Part shown: one piece after another, positions 1-12,172 of the stretch | How the letters are laid out: every line of letters begins with the position of its first letter | Position numbering within the stretch: the stretch's first letter is position 1 | Assembly: GCF_027744825.2 (NCBI RefSeq) | Contig: NC_071339.1 | Span: forward strand, 26,893,501-26,957,500 | Reading direction: 5' to 3' | DNA from: Synchiropus splendidus | Lineage: Eukaryota > Chordata > Actinopteri > Syngnathiformes > Callionymidae | Length of the DNA stretch: 64,000 nucleotides | Translations under genes and position numbers: made by a program | Notes under the pieces: model-generated | What the model was told of the DNA's origin: nothing | Database searches by the model: none | Seen by the model: the letters and a program-made list of their open reading frames with translations, nothing else

Positions 1-394
1 GGTGCACCACTGACCTTTCTACGGTGTAGACAGCACCACTGCACCCGCAGACCACTTATGTATGAACAAGACCTATTTTCCTTCTTAAATATAGTGGCTG
101 CTGCTAATATTCCGGTGCGCTCTATAGTCGATATACGATATATCACTTAACATCTGCACAGTAAGGGGAGCTTGCAATCGCCCCCCTCCTCACATCCACT
201 TCCTAAGCCCCTGTTCTTTTTTAACATAATGAAATGCCACATGAAGGTAAACTTGATTGATCATTTGAAACACCAATGTCTCAGCATGCAACAAGGAAGG
301 CTGACTTCTATGGAGCTAGATCTCTGCCACCGACTTGAGCAAACCTGTTTTGGTTGCTGTACACTCAAGACATGTTTTCTATGCTCACAACCAT
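1..394. other. Non-coding, nothing recognised
   Basis: I see no gene, RNA or repeat I can name. Short open frames begin here but have no recognisable motif and run into the tandem array that follows. Confidence 0.5.
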
Positions 395-550
395 CCCGTT
401 GCTCACTCAACCTCGGGCTACCTCGTTCAAAGTGTCATACGTGAGTGCTCAACCTTGGTCTGCTCGCTCAACGTCGCATACGAACACCCTCAACATCACA
501 CCCGCTCGCTCAGTATCATACGCTCGCGCTCAACTTCAGTCTGCCCTGTG
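395..550. repeat. Degenerate tandem repeat, unit about 40 bp
   Basis: About three and a half diverged copies of a unit built around the words CGCTCAACNTCG and TCATACG occur in succession. The phrase 'gctca(a/c)c' recurs at roughly 40-base spacing together with 'catacg' or 'catacgt'. Three overlapping plus-strand frames of 68-103 codons cross this array. They stay open because a unit without stops is repeated, not because of coding selection. The unit matches no satellite I can name. Confidence 0.55.
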
Positions 551-734
551 CACACAACTCCATGCATACACAAGACTTCCACCAAAGTCAGCCAGTCACT
601 GAGCTGCCGCTTGAAGTCTGCAAAGAACTCCAAAAGAGCTTCTTAACATGATTTCGTTATGTATATGTTATTGTTGTAATTGTTACAATTGTTTGTTGGT
701 ATTTGTGGGTAATTGGTTCACTGTCTTAGTGTGC

Positions 735-787
735 TTTAGGGGCCTCCTTTTGGCTCAGGGCCCCTGGGGGTTTAGAAACACCCTTGA
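735..787 (-). mobile_element. hAT-like transposon end (fragment)
   Basis: Read on the minus strand the segment begins CAAGGGTGTTTCTAAAC and then runs into GGGGCCC-rich sequence. This resembles the CAGGGGTGTCCAAAC-type terminal inverted repeats of many vertebrate hAT elements. I found no partner end or 8-bp target duplication, so this is a fragment call from the terminus alone. Confidence 0.35.
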
Positions 788-799
788 GCTAAGGCTATA

Positions 800-1725
800 A
801 TCAGACACTCACGCTCTTTTGCTTGTTTTCATATTTAAAAACAACTTTGTCCCTTTTAAGTGCAGCTTCTCCAAACTTTCCCTGGTTGTTCTTTTGCGCT
901 GTTTTTGTGTAACATACCCTTAAAAAAGCCTTTGTAGATTCCTCGCCCTACTTTTCTGTTTCCAAAAAATCCTCCCAGTTTCTGTGATCATACTTCCTCT
1001 GGTGATTTCCTCATCAGCTCTCTGAAACGCTAACCTTGCTGTAAATCCCAAGCTGGAAAATCGCCCCTGATATGAAAAGAAGAAGAGAAGAAGAGCATAG
1101 ATGAAGAGATAGATGGCAAAAATCTATTTGATCTGAAGTAATCAGAGTGAGAGGACAGAACCCAGTAGTGTGAGGAGAGACAGAAGGATGAGATAAAATT
1201 GGGTTTTGTTTCTCTGGCGCCGGATCAGTGGTGCAAGAGCAAATAGAGAAAGAAAATTTATTTTACGAGACTGTGGTCACATTCGAAGTAAGAGTTGCTC
1301 ATCACAGATTGGTGAAACTAACGACTAAACAGATTGATAAACCCCAGAGGTCAATCATAATGGGGCACCAACATTTGCGTGAAGTTTGACTTTTTCAATT
1401 TTATATTTTTTATTGAAAATGTCAATTGAAATTTGCCCCCTAAAAATTCTGGCATCAAACTGAAAGACCCATGACAGTGATGTTGAAAAACTGGTAGCAC
1501 AGCTTTAAATTTGCTGTGCAGATATTTGGTATGGAGGTACGCTTATGGTGGGAAGGCAGAACAACAGGAGATTAACTTATTATTATCATTATTTTGGAAT
1601 GGGTCACATCTACTGTTATAGTTTAAGTCATCAGTCAGTGGTTGCTTTGTCCGTTCAACTCAACCCCCTTTCAGTTGGCTTTGGGGTCACCACAGAAATT
1701 AACTACACAAATAAATTCCTTTTTC
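800..1725. other. Non-coding, nothing recognised
   Basis: AT-rich single-copy-looking sequence with a purine-rich run near 1075-1115. No coding, RNA or mobile-element signature is visible. Confidence 0.5.
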
Positions 1726-1727
1726 TT

Positions 1728-2022
1728 GCACCGGGCAACAGTGTTGCTGTGAAGACTGTGCCAAGACCAGAGGATGCAGAGACCATGACTGAGACCAAAT
1801 TGAATGCAGAATACAGAAACATATGTCTGTCACATACATAAACATATACCTCTCACTTTTTTGATAAATCAAGATTGAAATGCTTTCATTAGAACAATCT
1901 AGTAGTTTGCTTTGTCTTCATTCTGGTCTTCTCGCCTCCCATAGTGATCTTGGTCTTAGTCTCTGTATACTCTGGTCTCGAAACGGTCTTGACTGCAACA
2001 CAGCAGGCAGTATTTTGCTGGG
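1728..2022. repeat. Miniature inverted-repeat element with long arms
   Basis: The left arm at about 1741-1798 and the right arm at about 1949-2001 are imperfect reverse complements over some 53 bases. Both contain the words AGACCA, CAGAGAC and GAGACCA in mirrored order. The match weakly extends outward through a GGGCAACA-like and TGCCCAGC-like pair. The loop of about 150 bp holds no open frame. The arm sequence resembles the 'GAGACC / GTCTTG' inverted repeats frequent in fish genomes. I infer a non-autonomous DNA transposon of unknown superfamily; target duplication was not resolved. Confidence 0.55.
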
Positions 2023-3179
2023 CACGCACATCAACAACTGTATGAAACCTTTTGACAAACTGATGGGTTGATGTGCTTCGGATTCAGAATTTCAGGAAGT
2101 ACGTACAGGTCTGATCTTACCTATTGAGACGTTTTCCCATAATAAATCCTGTGTATCTGAATTGTGCCTGTTGAACACTGAATGAAACAAATTTATGCTG
2201 TAATATTAAAGAGTCAATACTGTTACGACAGATAAGTGAACCTGCTGCTGCAACCCACTAACATTCCAGTCAGAGATGATTTATTGACTCGAATAAATGA
2301 ATAGAAATAACTTCACACGTGACATGGACAGACGTTTAGTATTTATCACCGGATAATGTCGGGACCTTTAAAAAAGCAGAGCAGGGTCTAACAGGGGTGG
2401 GTTGGAGTGGGGCATCCAATCATTGTGGAATTGATTTTCCACCAAAACGAGAGAAACAATTACAGCACACGAGCACTGTGGCAGTTCTGCTGTTGGGAGA
2501 TGTGAGAAACAGGAATGCGCATCGATCGGGCTTCATTGGAACACGTTGGTAAACACTTTGCATTAAAAGCTGTTAAATTGCTGTCGCCTGTGTCTCACTG
2601 ACTCAGTGTGCTTGAGTAATAATGGACACGGCAGTGTAAAGAGACTCAGCGGTGAGACACACCTCTGATTGGACAAGCACAGGCCCAAACAGACGAAATG
2701 GGGGAGTAAAGACTTATCCTTCAAAATAAATGAATCAGATGCCTGCTTCGACGAATTGAAATCAAGAAGATTGACTGAAGTTAGACTTCAACACCTCTCA
2801 GAGTTTTCTCCCAAAATAGTTTCCACCCTTTTCAATATCAGGAGATCCAACATAACATTCACGCCTCCCCAAGGTAGTGTCTATGATGCTTAAGGATGTT
2901 AATGAATTACCGTAGCAGAATTTGGATTATGAACTGTATAAAACATAATTTGAGGAGCATCGCAGCACTAAACAAGCCCAGCTGCAATCATGAAGCTAGA
3001 TGTAGTTCCATCTTTATACAAACTACCAGTTCCCTATTTCATTGAGAATGTAACAATTTTAAACCCACAAGCAATAGGATGGGGACTGAGACCGGAGTCT
3101 AGTCCAACAAATTTAATAGTAAAACAAACAGAATTACACTCATCTTCTACACTAGGAAGAGGCAAGAAAAAAATCAAAA
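2023..3179. other. Non-coding, nothing recognised
   Basis: No recognisable gene, RNA or repeat. A 74-codon plus-strand frame at 2669-2893 has no motif and no splice context I trust. Confidence 0.5.
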
Positions 3180-3181
3180 TA

Positions 3182-3890
3182 CAGTGGTGCCTCGGTTTTC
3201 GAACGTCTTGGAATTCGAACAAAAATTTCTAGATTTTTTTGCTGCGGATTTCGAAAGAAAATCCAGAACTCGAACGCCCCGGCAAAAACATAACGTGCGC
3301 GGACTGATCAACTGACCCACGACGTACTTTGTTATTGTGTATAACGCAGCCTCTGTATGCAGACGTGTCCCGCTAGCTACATTTACTGACTGTTTTTTCT
3401 TCATATTGAGGTGTAAAACCTTTCCTATCTCCGCACTGGACCGTGGTAGAGTGTCACAGGGGAGGTGCTCGCTCTCGACACCTCCGTGGCTGGACCACGC
3501 ACTACAGGTTTGATGTCCTGTTGTCGGCTGGAGCTGGGACAGGAATGAGGCGAGTCTCGGACAGAGCGTTACTTGGTGTGTTACTTTGTCACAGCCAAAC
3601 TGCACAGAACCGCACATTCAGAGCTGGACACGCACGGGGCACCTCTTCACTTCTGGAGAGACGTCACTCACTCTGCAATCCATCCCACATGCAGTGGCCA
3701 CACACATAGACGAACAGCGCACCTGCAGCCAGCACACTACATTCATTCCTACAAAAGCCTGTTTTAAGGCTTTGAACGCATTATTTTTTTCCCATTAATG
3801 GTAATGGGAAAAATCGATTCAGATTTTGAACAATTCGCTTCTCAAACGGCCGTCTGGAACTGATTGTGGTCGAGAACCGAGGTACCACTG
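3182..3890. mobile_element. Non-autonomous Tc1/mariner-pogo-like DNA transposon
   Basis: A complete 709-bp element. Its left end CAGTGGTGCCTCGGTTTTCG and right end (reverse complement) CAGTGGTACCTCGGTTCTCG form imperfect terminal inverted repeats of about 23 bp with three mismatches. A TA dinucleotide flanks each side (3180-3181 and 3891-3892), matching the TA target duplication of the Tc1/mariner superfamily. The CAGTGGTACCTCGG terminus is of the kind seen in pogo/Tigger-like elements. The interior is GC- and CpG-richer than the flanks and has frames of up to 147 codons, but no transposase motif. I infer mobilisation in trans by a related transposase. Confidence 0.85.
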
Positions 3891-3892
3891 TA

Positions 3893-6800
3893 TAGACAAA
3901 AGCAAACGACACGATACTAAACCTCAAGACAGAGTCCAATAAAGAAAATCCAGGAAAAGAATCCAGGAACAGAAAGCGCCAAAAGCGCAAACGGAAGGGA
4001 AGAAACCAGTTTCCAGGGCACGGAAATAAATCCACAGGATTGGGGAGAGGAACAACGGAGATCAGGCACAGACACACTTGAAAAGAATGGAGACTGATCA
4101 GAAAAACTTACTAACATGCATGTATAACTGCCAGTCAGTAAATCCACGTCACGACTGATGTCCACAACAGGCTTTTATTGCTCTTTGAGACTCATTGAAG
4201 ACACTGTGAAAACTGATTGAAAAGAAAAAGCAATTTCAGCTTTCATCAAAGATAATTACTTTCAGTAATGTTGTGTGAGATTCAAACAAACTTTATCAAT
4301 CCGCACCCAGAACAACGGAAACAATTCTAATTCTTAGTTCGCTCTTTCTTATTCAACATTCTAATCGTGCTCAATAAAAACAAGAGACCATATTAAAGGC
4401 CATATTAAATAAATTAATGTTTTCCAAAGAACAAATTTTCTGAAGCAACTCCCATTACGGCATGGGAAATACATCCACATTGAGGAAAAGAGTTATTCAC
4501 GAAACGATCATGGGCACAGAGGGTCATACCAGAGCAAATGGAACAAAGTTTCAAGTAGAGCGGTAGATGATTAGATGATTGGGCTCAGGTGCATGTGTGA
4601 GTGAAGCCTGTATGGCAGGAAGAAGACCCCAATCCTGGAAGAGAGGAGAGAAAAACGAGAGCAGAAGTTGTCCAAAACAAATAAGACCAGGCAGAGGGAG
4701 TTCGGGACAGATTCCAGTGGCCCTAAAGAAGAAACCTAGACATTAAACAAGACACTCTCATCTCATGACCTACTATCCAATGAAACTTCATGAAAAAAAG
4801 AATGAATGAATGAATTGGATCCTCGATGTTTGAGGCTGGTTTTTATATAGATCACCGCATGAATCACAGGTTTCAGGTGATTTACTACGATGTTTAGTGA
4901 CCATTTGAAAACAACTGCTACTTGCAGACCGATTGCAAAACTTGTGTGCTTCATGTGTTTGGAGAGACACACAAGTGCTTGAAGCCAACTCCCATTGACC
5001 GCACCATTAACCATTGCTGTCACAGGGAACTGCAAAGCTCAAGGAACGCCATGTACCAAAATTAAGCACAAAAATGTCAGCACTTCTTGGTGCCTTTAAC
5101 TCCTGGTTGTAGCATAGCATTTTTTGAATTGTGGTTTCTGACCCTTTTTAAATGGAATTCAACATTTAGGGCAGAGTTTGGTACAATTGCCCCATTTTCT
5201 GGACTGTCCAGAATTGCCTGGTAAAAAAAAAAAATAATAATAAAAATCACCTCTCAAAACATAAAAGATGGTCCTTTTAGTCATCCGTGGTAAATGCTTG
5301 AAATGTCTCAAAAATGTGAATATTAGTTGTTGTTTTTTTTTTCACAGAGAAGTTTTAAGACCTTTATCTGACTGTATTTCATCAGAAAAACGGGAAACTT
5401 TACAAATGTGTTCGCTTTTATTTTATTTATTCTAAAATTGATTAGGTCGTAGATTCCAAGTATTCGACTCAATTTAGTTCATACTTGAATGAGTTATTCC
5501 CCTTTTCTTGTGTCACTCCGTTTTATACAGTATCTTCCCTTCACCTTCATCTGTCTTTGCGTTCTTGCCACTGTCTCTGAAAGCAGTGCAAGTCTGTAAC
5601 CCTGCCCGGCTCAAACCTACAGGGACTCAATTATTGAGGTTTGGATTAATTAGGAAATGGAATGAAATTAAAGAAAAGACAGTCGGTCGAAACAACAGCA
5701 ACGAAAGGAGAAAAATTAATGAATACAGTTTAAAAACAGACCCATAGACATTTTGTTTTGTGTAATGTTCCTTTGATTTTCCACCCCCCCTTTCTTACCA
5801 GTTCATGCGCAGTCCCTGATGGCCCCTCCAAAATATTTCTCTTCATGAGTACCGGCGAAGTAGTGTCAAGAAGAAAATGGCCTCGGCTGAGCGACACATT
5901 TCAACAAACACTCAAAGGATAGCATAACATGCTAGCCACATAAGATTGCATAATAACTCAAGTTAGCACACCATTTTTTAACTATTCACACTGACTCAAG
6001 ACGTACACAAGCAGTCGAGAAGTACAGCAAAAGAACACTCACCTTAAGTACAAAAGCTTTAGTGGAGGTTAGTATTCAAAATAAACAGCAATCTGGCGCT
6101 CAAATGTTGAGTCACTTGCAGACTTAGGCCCTGTTGACACATAGACCTCCCGTTTGTACCATTTGTTGATGCGGAAACGATGTACAAATAATGCTTTTTA
6201 AAAATGTCGGCCAGACAGGAGATCCTGAAAAACTCCGGTCGCACGCTTGGATATAAACTAAGTATGGTGGAGAAAAGGCAGACACTGTCCGTCACAATAT
6301 GCGGCAGAACACTTGCCTCCCCTTCCTTCTGAGTAGCAGCAGAAATTATGTTGGTGGCAGTCAACATAAATTGCATGTTTGCATTTGCAAATATAGCTGC
6401 TCTACTGGAGGAAGAGAGACGGCCATTGCTATTTTCAGGATTCTGATTGGCTGACGTGGGCTTCAGAGTCTCGCTACACTGTTACTACAGTTTTGGAATG
6501 TCCTTGCAGCACACGTGTAATGGATAACTGTGTACAGAATTATCCTTCAAAATGGAGAGGGTGAAGTGCCAGTTTCTCAAAAAAGCAGATCAATTAAACG
6601 TATGCAGCAATCCACAGCAGGAACAATTCTGTTGGCACAAGCTAGCATTACATTTCATGTGAGCTCTCAAAGTTATTCTGGAATCTATATATTAAAAAAA
6701 AGTCTTGTAATCATATTTATGGTAATAGAGCCAACTTGTATTGATGTCTTTGTCATTAATATGGAGTGAGGTCAGCACATCATACGTTGACAGTAACTGC

Positions 6801-7089
6801 TTCCTTTTTGTGGTTAACTTTGTCAAAATCTCACTTTCCTGTAACATTCCTGTAAACAGAACTTCATCTCTGACAGCTCCTCATCTCCCAGTGACTTCCT
6901 CCAGCCTCCTCTGGCAGTCTTTACCTGTCTTTGCAGCTCACGTCTCCTCTGGCAACGCCGCTATTCCCATCACCAGCCTGTCACGGACGCCACATTTGCA
7001 TGGCGGTCCTGGCCCGCCACGATCATAGATTCAGCCAAGAAACAGTCTTCTCCCGACGGTGCCTGAGGTTCAAGGTTGTGAGGTCAAAG
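3893..7089. other. Non-coding, nothing recognised
   Basis: Three kilobases of AT-rich DNA with small homopolymer tracts (an A-run at 5222-5233, a T-run near 5332-5342). No exon series, RNA gene or intact transposon is visible. A segment near 6129 starting GGCCCTGTTGACAC faintly resembles a DNA-transposon end but has no partner. Confidence 0.5.
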
Positions 7090-7117
7090 CACACACACAC
7101 ACACACACACACACACA
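7090..7117. repeat. (CA)14 microsatellite
   Basis: An uninterrupted 28-bp CA run. Nearby frames reading THTHTH are translations of it. Confidence 0.95.
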
Positions 7118-8640
7118 TGCAGCAGCACACATGGGAGCGAGCAGCAGAAATGCAGAAGAGAAGAGAGGAGAGAAAGAGGGCATGTTGAATGCTGTTGAAC
7201 TAACTGGTAGATTTTTGTCGGAAAATAATACAGAAGATTTTCCAATATTGATTGCAGGCCAGGGTCAAAGCTCCATTGACATGTCTGAATTTATCAAACA
7301 GATGATTTGACAGAGGACTGCGAACATGATTGCCCTGTCTCTGTTTCAAGTTTTAAATTGTTGTCTGCCATGCTTCAATGTAGTATCAATCTACGAAATA
7401 ATACTGTTAACTTTTGGTTCTACATTCACTATGGACCAAATTGACAGGTTTGTCTCAGCACCTGAATTTTTGAGGCCAAAAGCTGCTAATGGTCTGCCTC
7501 TGTCATTTTAAATTCCACTCAGGCTTGGCTGTCAGAGCGGGCCTTTCATTTTGTTTTTGGCGACAGGTGTCGAATAAATGAACAAAGAAAGCTTTTTATC
7601 CATCATTAGGTTCGATTCAAAGATAAAAAAGAAGAACAGTCTCGCCCACAGCCGTGCATTTTTCCATCTTATTTTCCATTTAGAAAAAAATACAAAACCA
7701 CAAAACTTGAAAACATCAGATCGATAATTTATTCCAGAACTTATATTTTCAACTTTGATTGCTGACCCACTTGCTTTCCATTCCATTTAAAACACATTAT
7801 GCTAATAGCATAACACAGACTGAGAAAGTTTGGCAGGAGTCACGCATGCATGTGGATGGATTGGCTCATGCATACATTAAACAGTAGATATTCGCTCAAA
7901 TGCAGAATAGGGAGCTAATGAACAAAGCAAACTGAATCTGTTTGAACTGTGCCAGATCTTAATTCTGCCTCCAGATGTTTAAGACGTCTACAACCCTGTA
8001 ACTGTGTACAGAGTTCCAAAAGAATGTCTTTGGGGTCAAATCAAAGCATAAGCAGACATCATGGTAATACATGTATTGAACAGCCCTAATGCAACTCATG
8101 GTAACTGCACTCATTTCTCATCCCAGTATTTACATTTGCAGCATTTCCTTCTCCTCCATCATCGTCTGCCATATGCATCCTCTCTACTGACATCTAACCA
8201 TTTCATAGCCTCCATTTTCACACCTAAAACTTTGACATGCATTATGAACTCTGAGTTTTCTATCGCTGTTTCTTCAGACCTGGACAAAGTCAGGTCTTGG
8301 GGCCACATTTGACCCTTAGACTGGATATATGTGAACCTCGTTCAAAACATTACTTCAAATGTTATTAAAATATTCTGTTACTTTTTGACAGTGGTTATTT
8401 TATCTCAAAATACATGAAAAGAAATATTCAAATAGCTATATGTAATAATTCCCATGCAATCAAATAATATTTTAAGGTTTGATGATATTATTGCAATTAT
8501 TAATATATTTTTATCTACAAATATCTAGCACTGTATGTTTTTCATTTTGTTCTTGTTACTTTTAATTCTTTATCCCTTCTTTCTTGTGGCTCCTTACAAC
8601 TTTCATTTGATGTTATTGTGACCCCCTTCGCTTACACTCT
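7118..8640. other. Non-coding, nothing recognised
   Basis: No gene or repeat I can support. Short frames lack motifs. Confidence 0.5.
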
Positions 8641-9085
8641 AGTCAAAGATCACTCCTGATAGTCATCTCCACCCACTCCAAGTCGCATTGTAACCTCCGC
8701 CATCTGGTGACTCAAGACATTTGGACTGACAAAAAAAAAAAAAACATGGCACTTGTTTGTAATTCTATGTCTTATTTAATTTTTGCCATCGATGGTTGTC
8801 AGAACAGGTCAGCTTCCTCCATCTTCACCTATCTTGAGCATTCTCCCAAGTCATCCTCATCAGGTCCTCCCCAACTTCTTTTGCCCCCCTAACATTCTTT
8901 TAGCCAGCTCTAACATTCCTCGTCCAACCTCTACACATTTCCAAACCAATCGGGAACTTTGTCTTAAATCCAGGCAACATGAGCTGTCCCTCTGATACTC
9001 TCAGTTCTGATCATGTCCTTTCTAATCGCAACAATGTCTTCATCCCTGACACTCAAGCCTCTGTCCTGTTTCCTCCACTCTCTTA
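8640..9085. repeat. CT-rich stretch, possible LINE remnant
   Basis: Between 8640 and 9085 the plus strand is pyrimidine-rich, with many 'cctcc', 'catctt' and 'tctc' words and an internal A14 run at about 8731-8744. The texture resembles the reverse strand of RTE-like LINE copies such as the one at 16.2-17.3 kb, but no protein motif survives in translation. Class is uncertain. Confidence 0.2.
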
Positions 9086-11095
9086 ATTTTTACACTACAT
9101 AACATATAACTTTATAGCTTTATTACTGAAAGCTCTGATGGAGAAAGACCTTTGTCCCATGATAACTTGACTATGTACCTTTTTCTTTTATCAGCACAGA
9201 TCAAAGAGAGTCTCGCACCCCACTGAGCCATAACCAATTTCAAACTTAACAATCAGTGTACACAAAGAAGAGAGGGTTGCAGACAGAGTTCTCGGTGCAC
9301 AAAGACAAGTAGGTTACGCATGGACAAAGGTCTAACAGCATCACAGTGGGGTTAAAACACAGGCAAACCTTTGGAAAAGTTTTGTACCAGAATGCACTTC
9401 CTGACTTCAAAAGATTTTCTTATTAAGTCACAGAAACTTTTGTGTACGCCACAGTGATACAGACATTGCTGCTATAATGTCGGTTACACCGCTGTAGCAC
9501 GGCATTCATTTGCTGCAGCAGAAATGTTGCCCCGAAAAAGCAATTTCCCACTCCATCAAACTGTAAAGAAGCAAAGGCACTTTCTGTGCTGAAGGCATCA
9601 CTAGATGATATTTACCCGCTCACCAAGTGACCAGTGTGGACGCAGAGTAATTGTTTTCATTTTCAGTCCTCCCTATGGTGTGTGTTGTTGGACATGTAAA
9701 TCAACAATCCAAAAAGTGGGTTCATTGTGTTCGTTCGATGATTACTCCACCCTGAAGTATTCCCGAGATCAGTGTCGGTCTTTGTCAAGACCACAGCTGT
9801 AGAGTTGTTTTTTTTTTTATCACAAATATGTGAAATCAGAATGGTAAAATGGAAAAACTGGTGCCGGATTGCCACTGACGTTCCCTTAAATGAACCTTAT
9901 CTACATCAGCAGTGCTCAGCAAGATGTGAAATCAATGTTATTAATGTTATTAATAATTACCATGGGTAATCATGGAATGGTGAAGGTCATGTACAGTATT
10001 GGTTTTTCCATCTCTTCATGCATTCTTTTTGTGAACTGAAGAAAACAAATGGTTTGACAATGGCACCTAAGTTAAACCTTCCCTGTTTGATTAATTTAGG
10101 ACCACATTACCGGCCCGGCATTTGGGATTAGATGCTACCTCAACCTCCTCTACTGTGACTCAGTTGATATTCCAGGTCTGGCCGAATTCAGACTCAAACA
10201 TGGAGCTGCTTTCCAAACATTTCCTAAGAAACCTGATTCTTCTTGTCTAGACGGCTGATTTCAGCGTATTTCAGCCATTTTCTAACCCGACATGCTCCTT
10301 TTGAATGATGGATCGGACGGATGCCTCCTTCATATTTCTATTTCAGCTGTCTTGTTAAGTTAAAACATAACCAATCTGAGCACCGTTGACAGAAGAATGA
10401 TGGAAAGATGGAAATGGCTTCAAATAATTTTTTTCAGACAATTTATTGTTTCATAAATTTGAATGGTTATTACATTTTTAAGTTTTGACACATCACATAG
10501 GTCCTTCCGTCCATCAGAAGTGCTACAATAAAATGTTCAAGGACACAAAAGTGAAACATGGAAACCATGAAGAGATGATCAATAGAACACACATTTGCAG
10601 TGCCTTTGTTCTGGACTTCAGTTTTTCCTTTATTGCGTTCTATGCCAGAGTTACTGTCTTTTTGAACTTTCAGTAATGAATAAACCTTCTGAGCTTATTT
10701 GAAAGAAAAGTTCATCATGTTTAATGGGAATTATTTTATCATTAGAAAACCTCCCTAAAGCACAATTCCCTGATGGAGTATAGCCTGAGTGGCATTCATA
10801 AAATTGGAAATCTGTGATCATAAGTAAACGCACTAATTGAACAGGTGAGTGTCGCGCGCAAAAAAAAACAAAAAAAACAAAAACGTTTCATGCTCAGTTG
10901 AAGATGGAACTATGCTTTTATTTCAGCTTTTTTGTGAGCGATTGAAACACTGACTGGAATTTTCTCATTCTCTCTGGACTACAGCTTTTCTGGGTTACAG
11001 GGACATTGAGGAATTACATTTCCCTGCAGAGACAAGGCATGATATTAATAATAACCCCCCAAAGACCTTGCTCTTCCTCCCAACATGCCCCTGTC
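9086..11095. other. Non-coding, nothing recognised
   Basis: No recognisable coding, RNA or mobile-element signal. There is an A-rich interrupted run at 10860-10885. Confidence 0.5.
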
Positions 11096-11400
11096 TATAA
11101 TTACCTCGTTAATAGAATCATTTAAATCTGTCTAATTAGCTTTATCAATTAAATTCAATTTAGCCGATCGCACTCTTCCCATTAAAAACGGGTTGGGGGG
11201 GGTTGGAGGGGAAGAAAAATGGCAGCAGAAGTGACGGATAAAAAAACGCCTTGCGTTGTAATAACCACTAATGCGGCACCTAATTACTGAGGTAAATTGA
11301 TCATTTTGTCTTAATTGATTTTGGCCTGTTAAAGGGGCACGTCGCCAACAGCGTTGGTGCGCCCTGAGCACTTTATCTGGATGACAGTAATTGCAGGTGA
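11096..11400. promoter_or_regulatory. Candidate conserved non-coding element
   Basis: This segment has the look of vertebrate developmental enhancers: clustered homeodomain-type cores (CTAATTAG near 11134, CAATTAAA near 11148, CTTAATTGA near 11310) around a G-run, with no repeats and no open frame. This is texture only. Conservation across species was not tested. Confidence 0.2.
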
Positions 11401-12084
11401 ATGGTCTGGTTTCTTGTCTTCTTGTCTCGGCCGTAACGACACACGCAAGATATAAATCATCACTAATGGACGAGTATTGTCAGTCTGTCAAAGACGGACA
11501 TGGAGATGGAGAGGATTTCCTCAATAATGGCTCAGGTAATGCTGACAAGAGACTTGCTCATCAAGAGTGAATCTATTTACAGCCAAATTATCAGAGCAGG
11601 ATAGTGAGCTTAGAAAAGATTTTGCCATTGGAGTCAAAGGCAGGCTTAAATATGGATCTTTCTTTTGATGAAGAGCACCTTTTTGCTGATTCTGCATTAT
11701 GGTAAAACATGCTTTCGGTCATATTCCTTTTTCTAAACAGTTTTTTTTTCAAAAAATATATTTGAAAAAGAACAGCGTTTTGGGACAATTCATGATCACA
11801 GCTTCAGTCCCGACACTTTCAGAGAGCACTGCTGACCCTACGGTGGCAGTCAACCTATTTTCTCACCAAAGACAAGTGCTGTTTTTTTGTAAAGTTTCAA
11901 GTTTTTTTTCCTCCCACATTGGGTCCAGATTCTCTGTCAGATTGTGGTCCTCCTGTTTAGCTTCACCATTTTCTCAGAGAAATGGAACTGTGGGGGGCGA
12001 AGAGAGAGGGATTTGACGCAGGAGAGGGAAGGGATTGTAGGTTTTCAGACTGAGGATGATGACACTGTGAAAGGTACATTCACT
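11401..12084. other. Non-coding, nothing recognised
   Basis: No supported feature. Open frames at 11699-12016 and 11944-12261 have no motif, and the second continues into the GT microsatellite. Confidence 0.5.
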
Positions 12085-12093
12085 TGTGTGTGT

Positions 12094-12170
<77 letters not shown>
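12085..12170. repeat. (TG)n microsatellite, 86 bp
   Basis: A TG array interrupted once by C at 12098 and then pure for about 72 bp to 12170. The Cys-Val repeat frame across it is an artefact of translation. Confidence 0.97.

Positions 12171-12172
<2 letters not shown>

Noticed and set aside
3174..3617. 147-codon minus-strand frame inside the 3.2-3.9 kb element as a transposase
   Set aside because: No DDE/D spacing or helix-turn-helix motif is visible and the frame extends past the element boundary.
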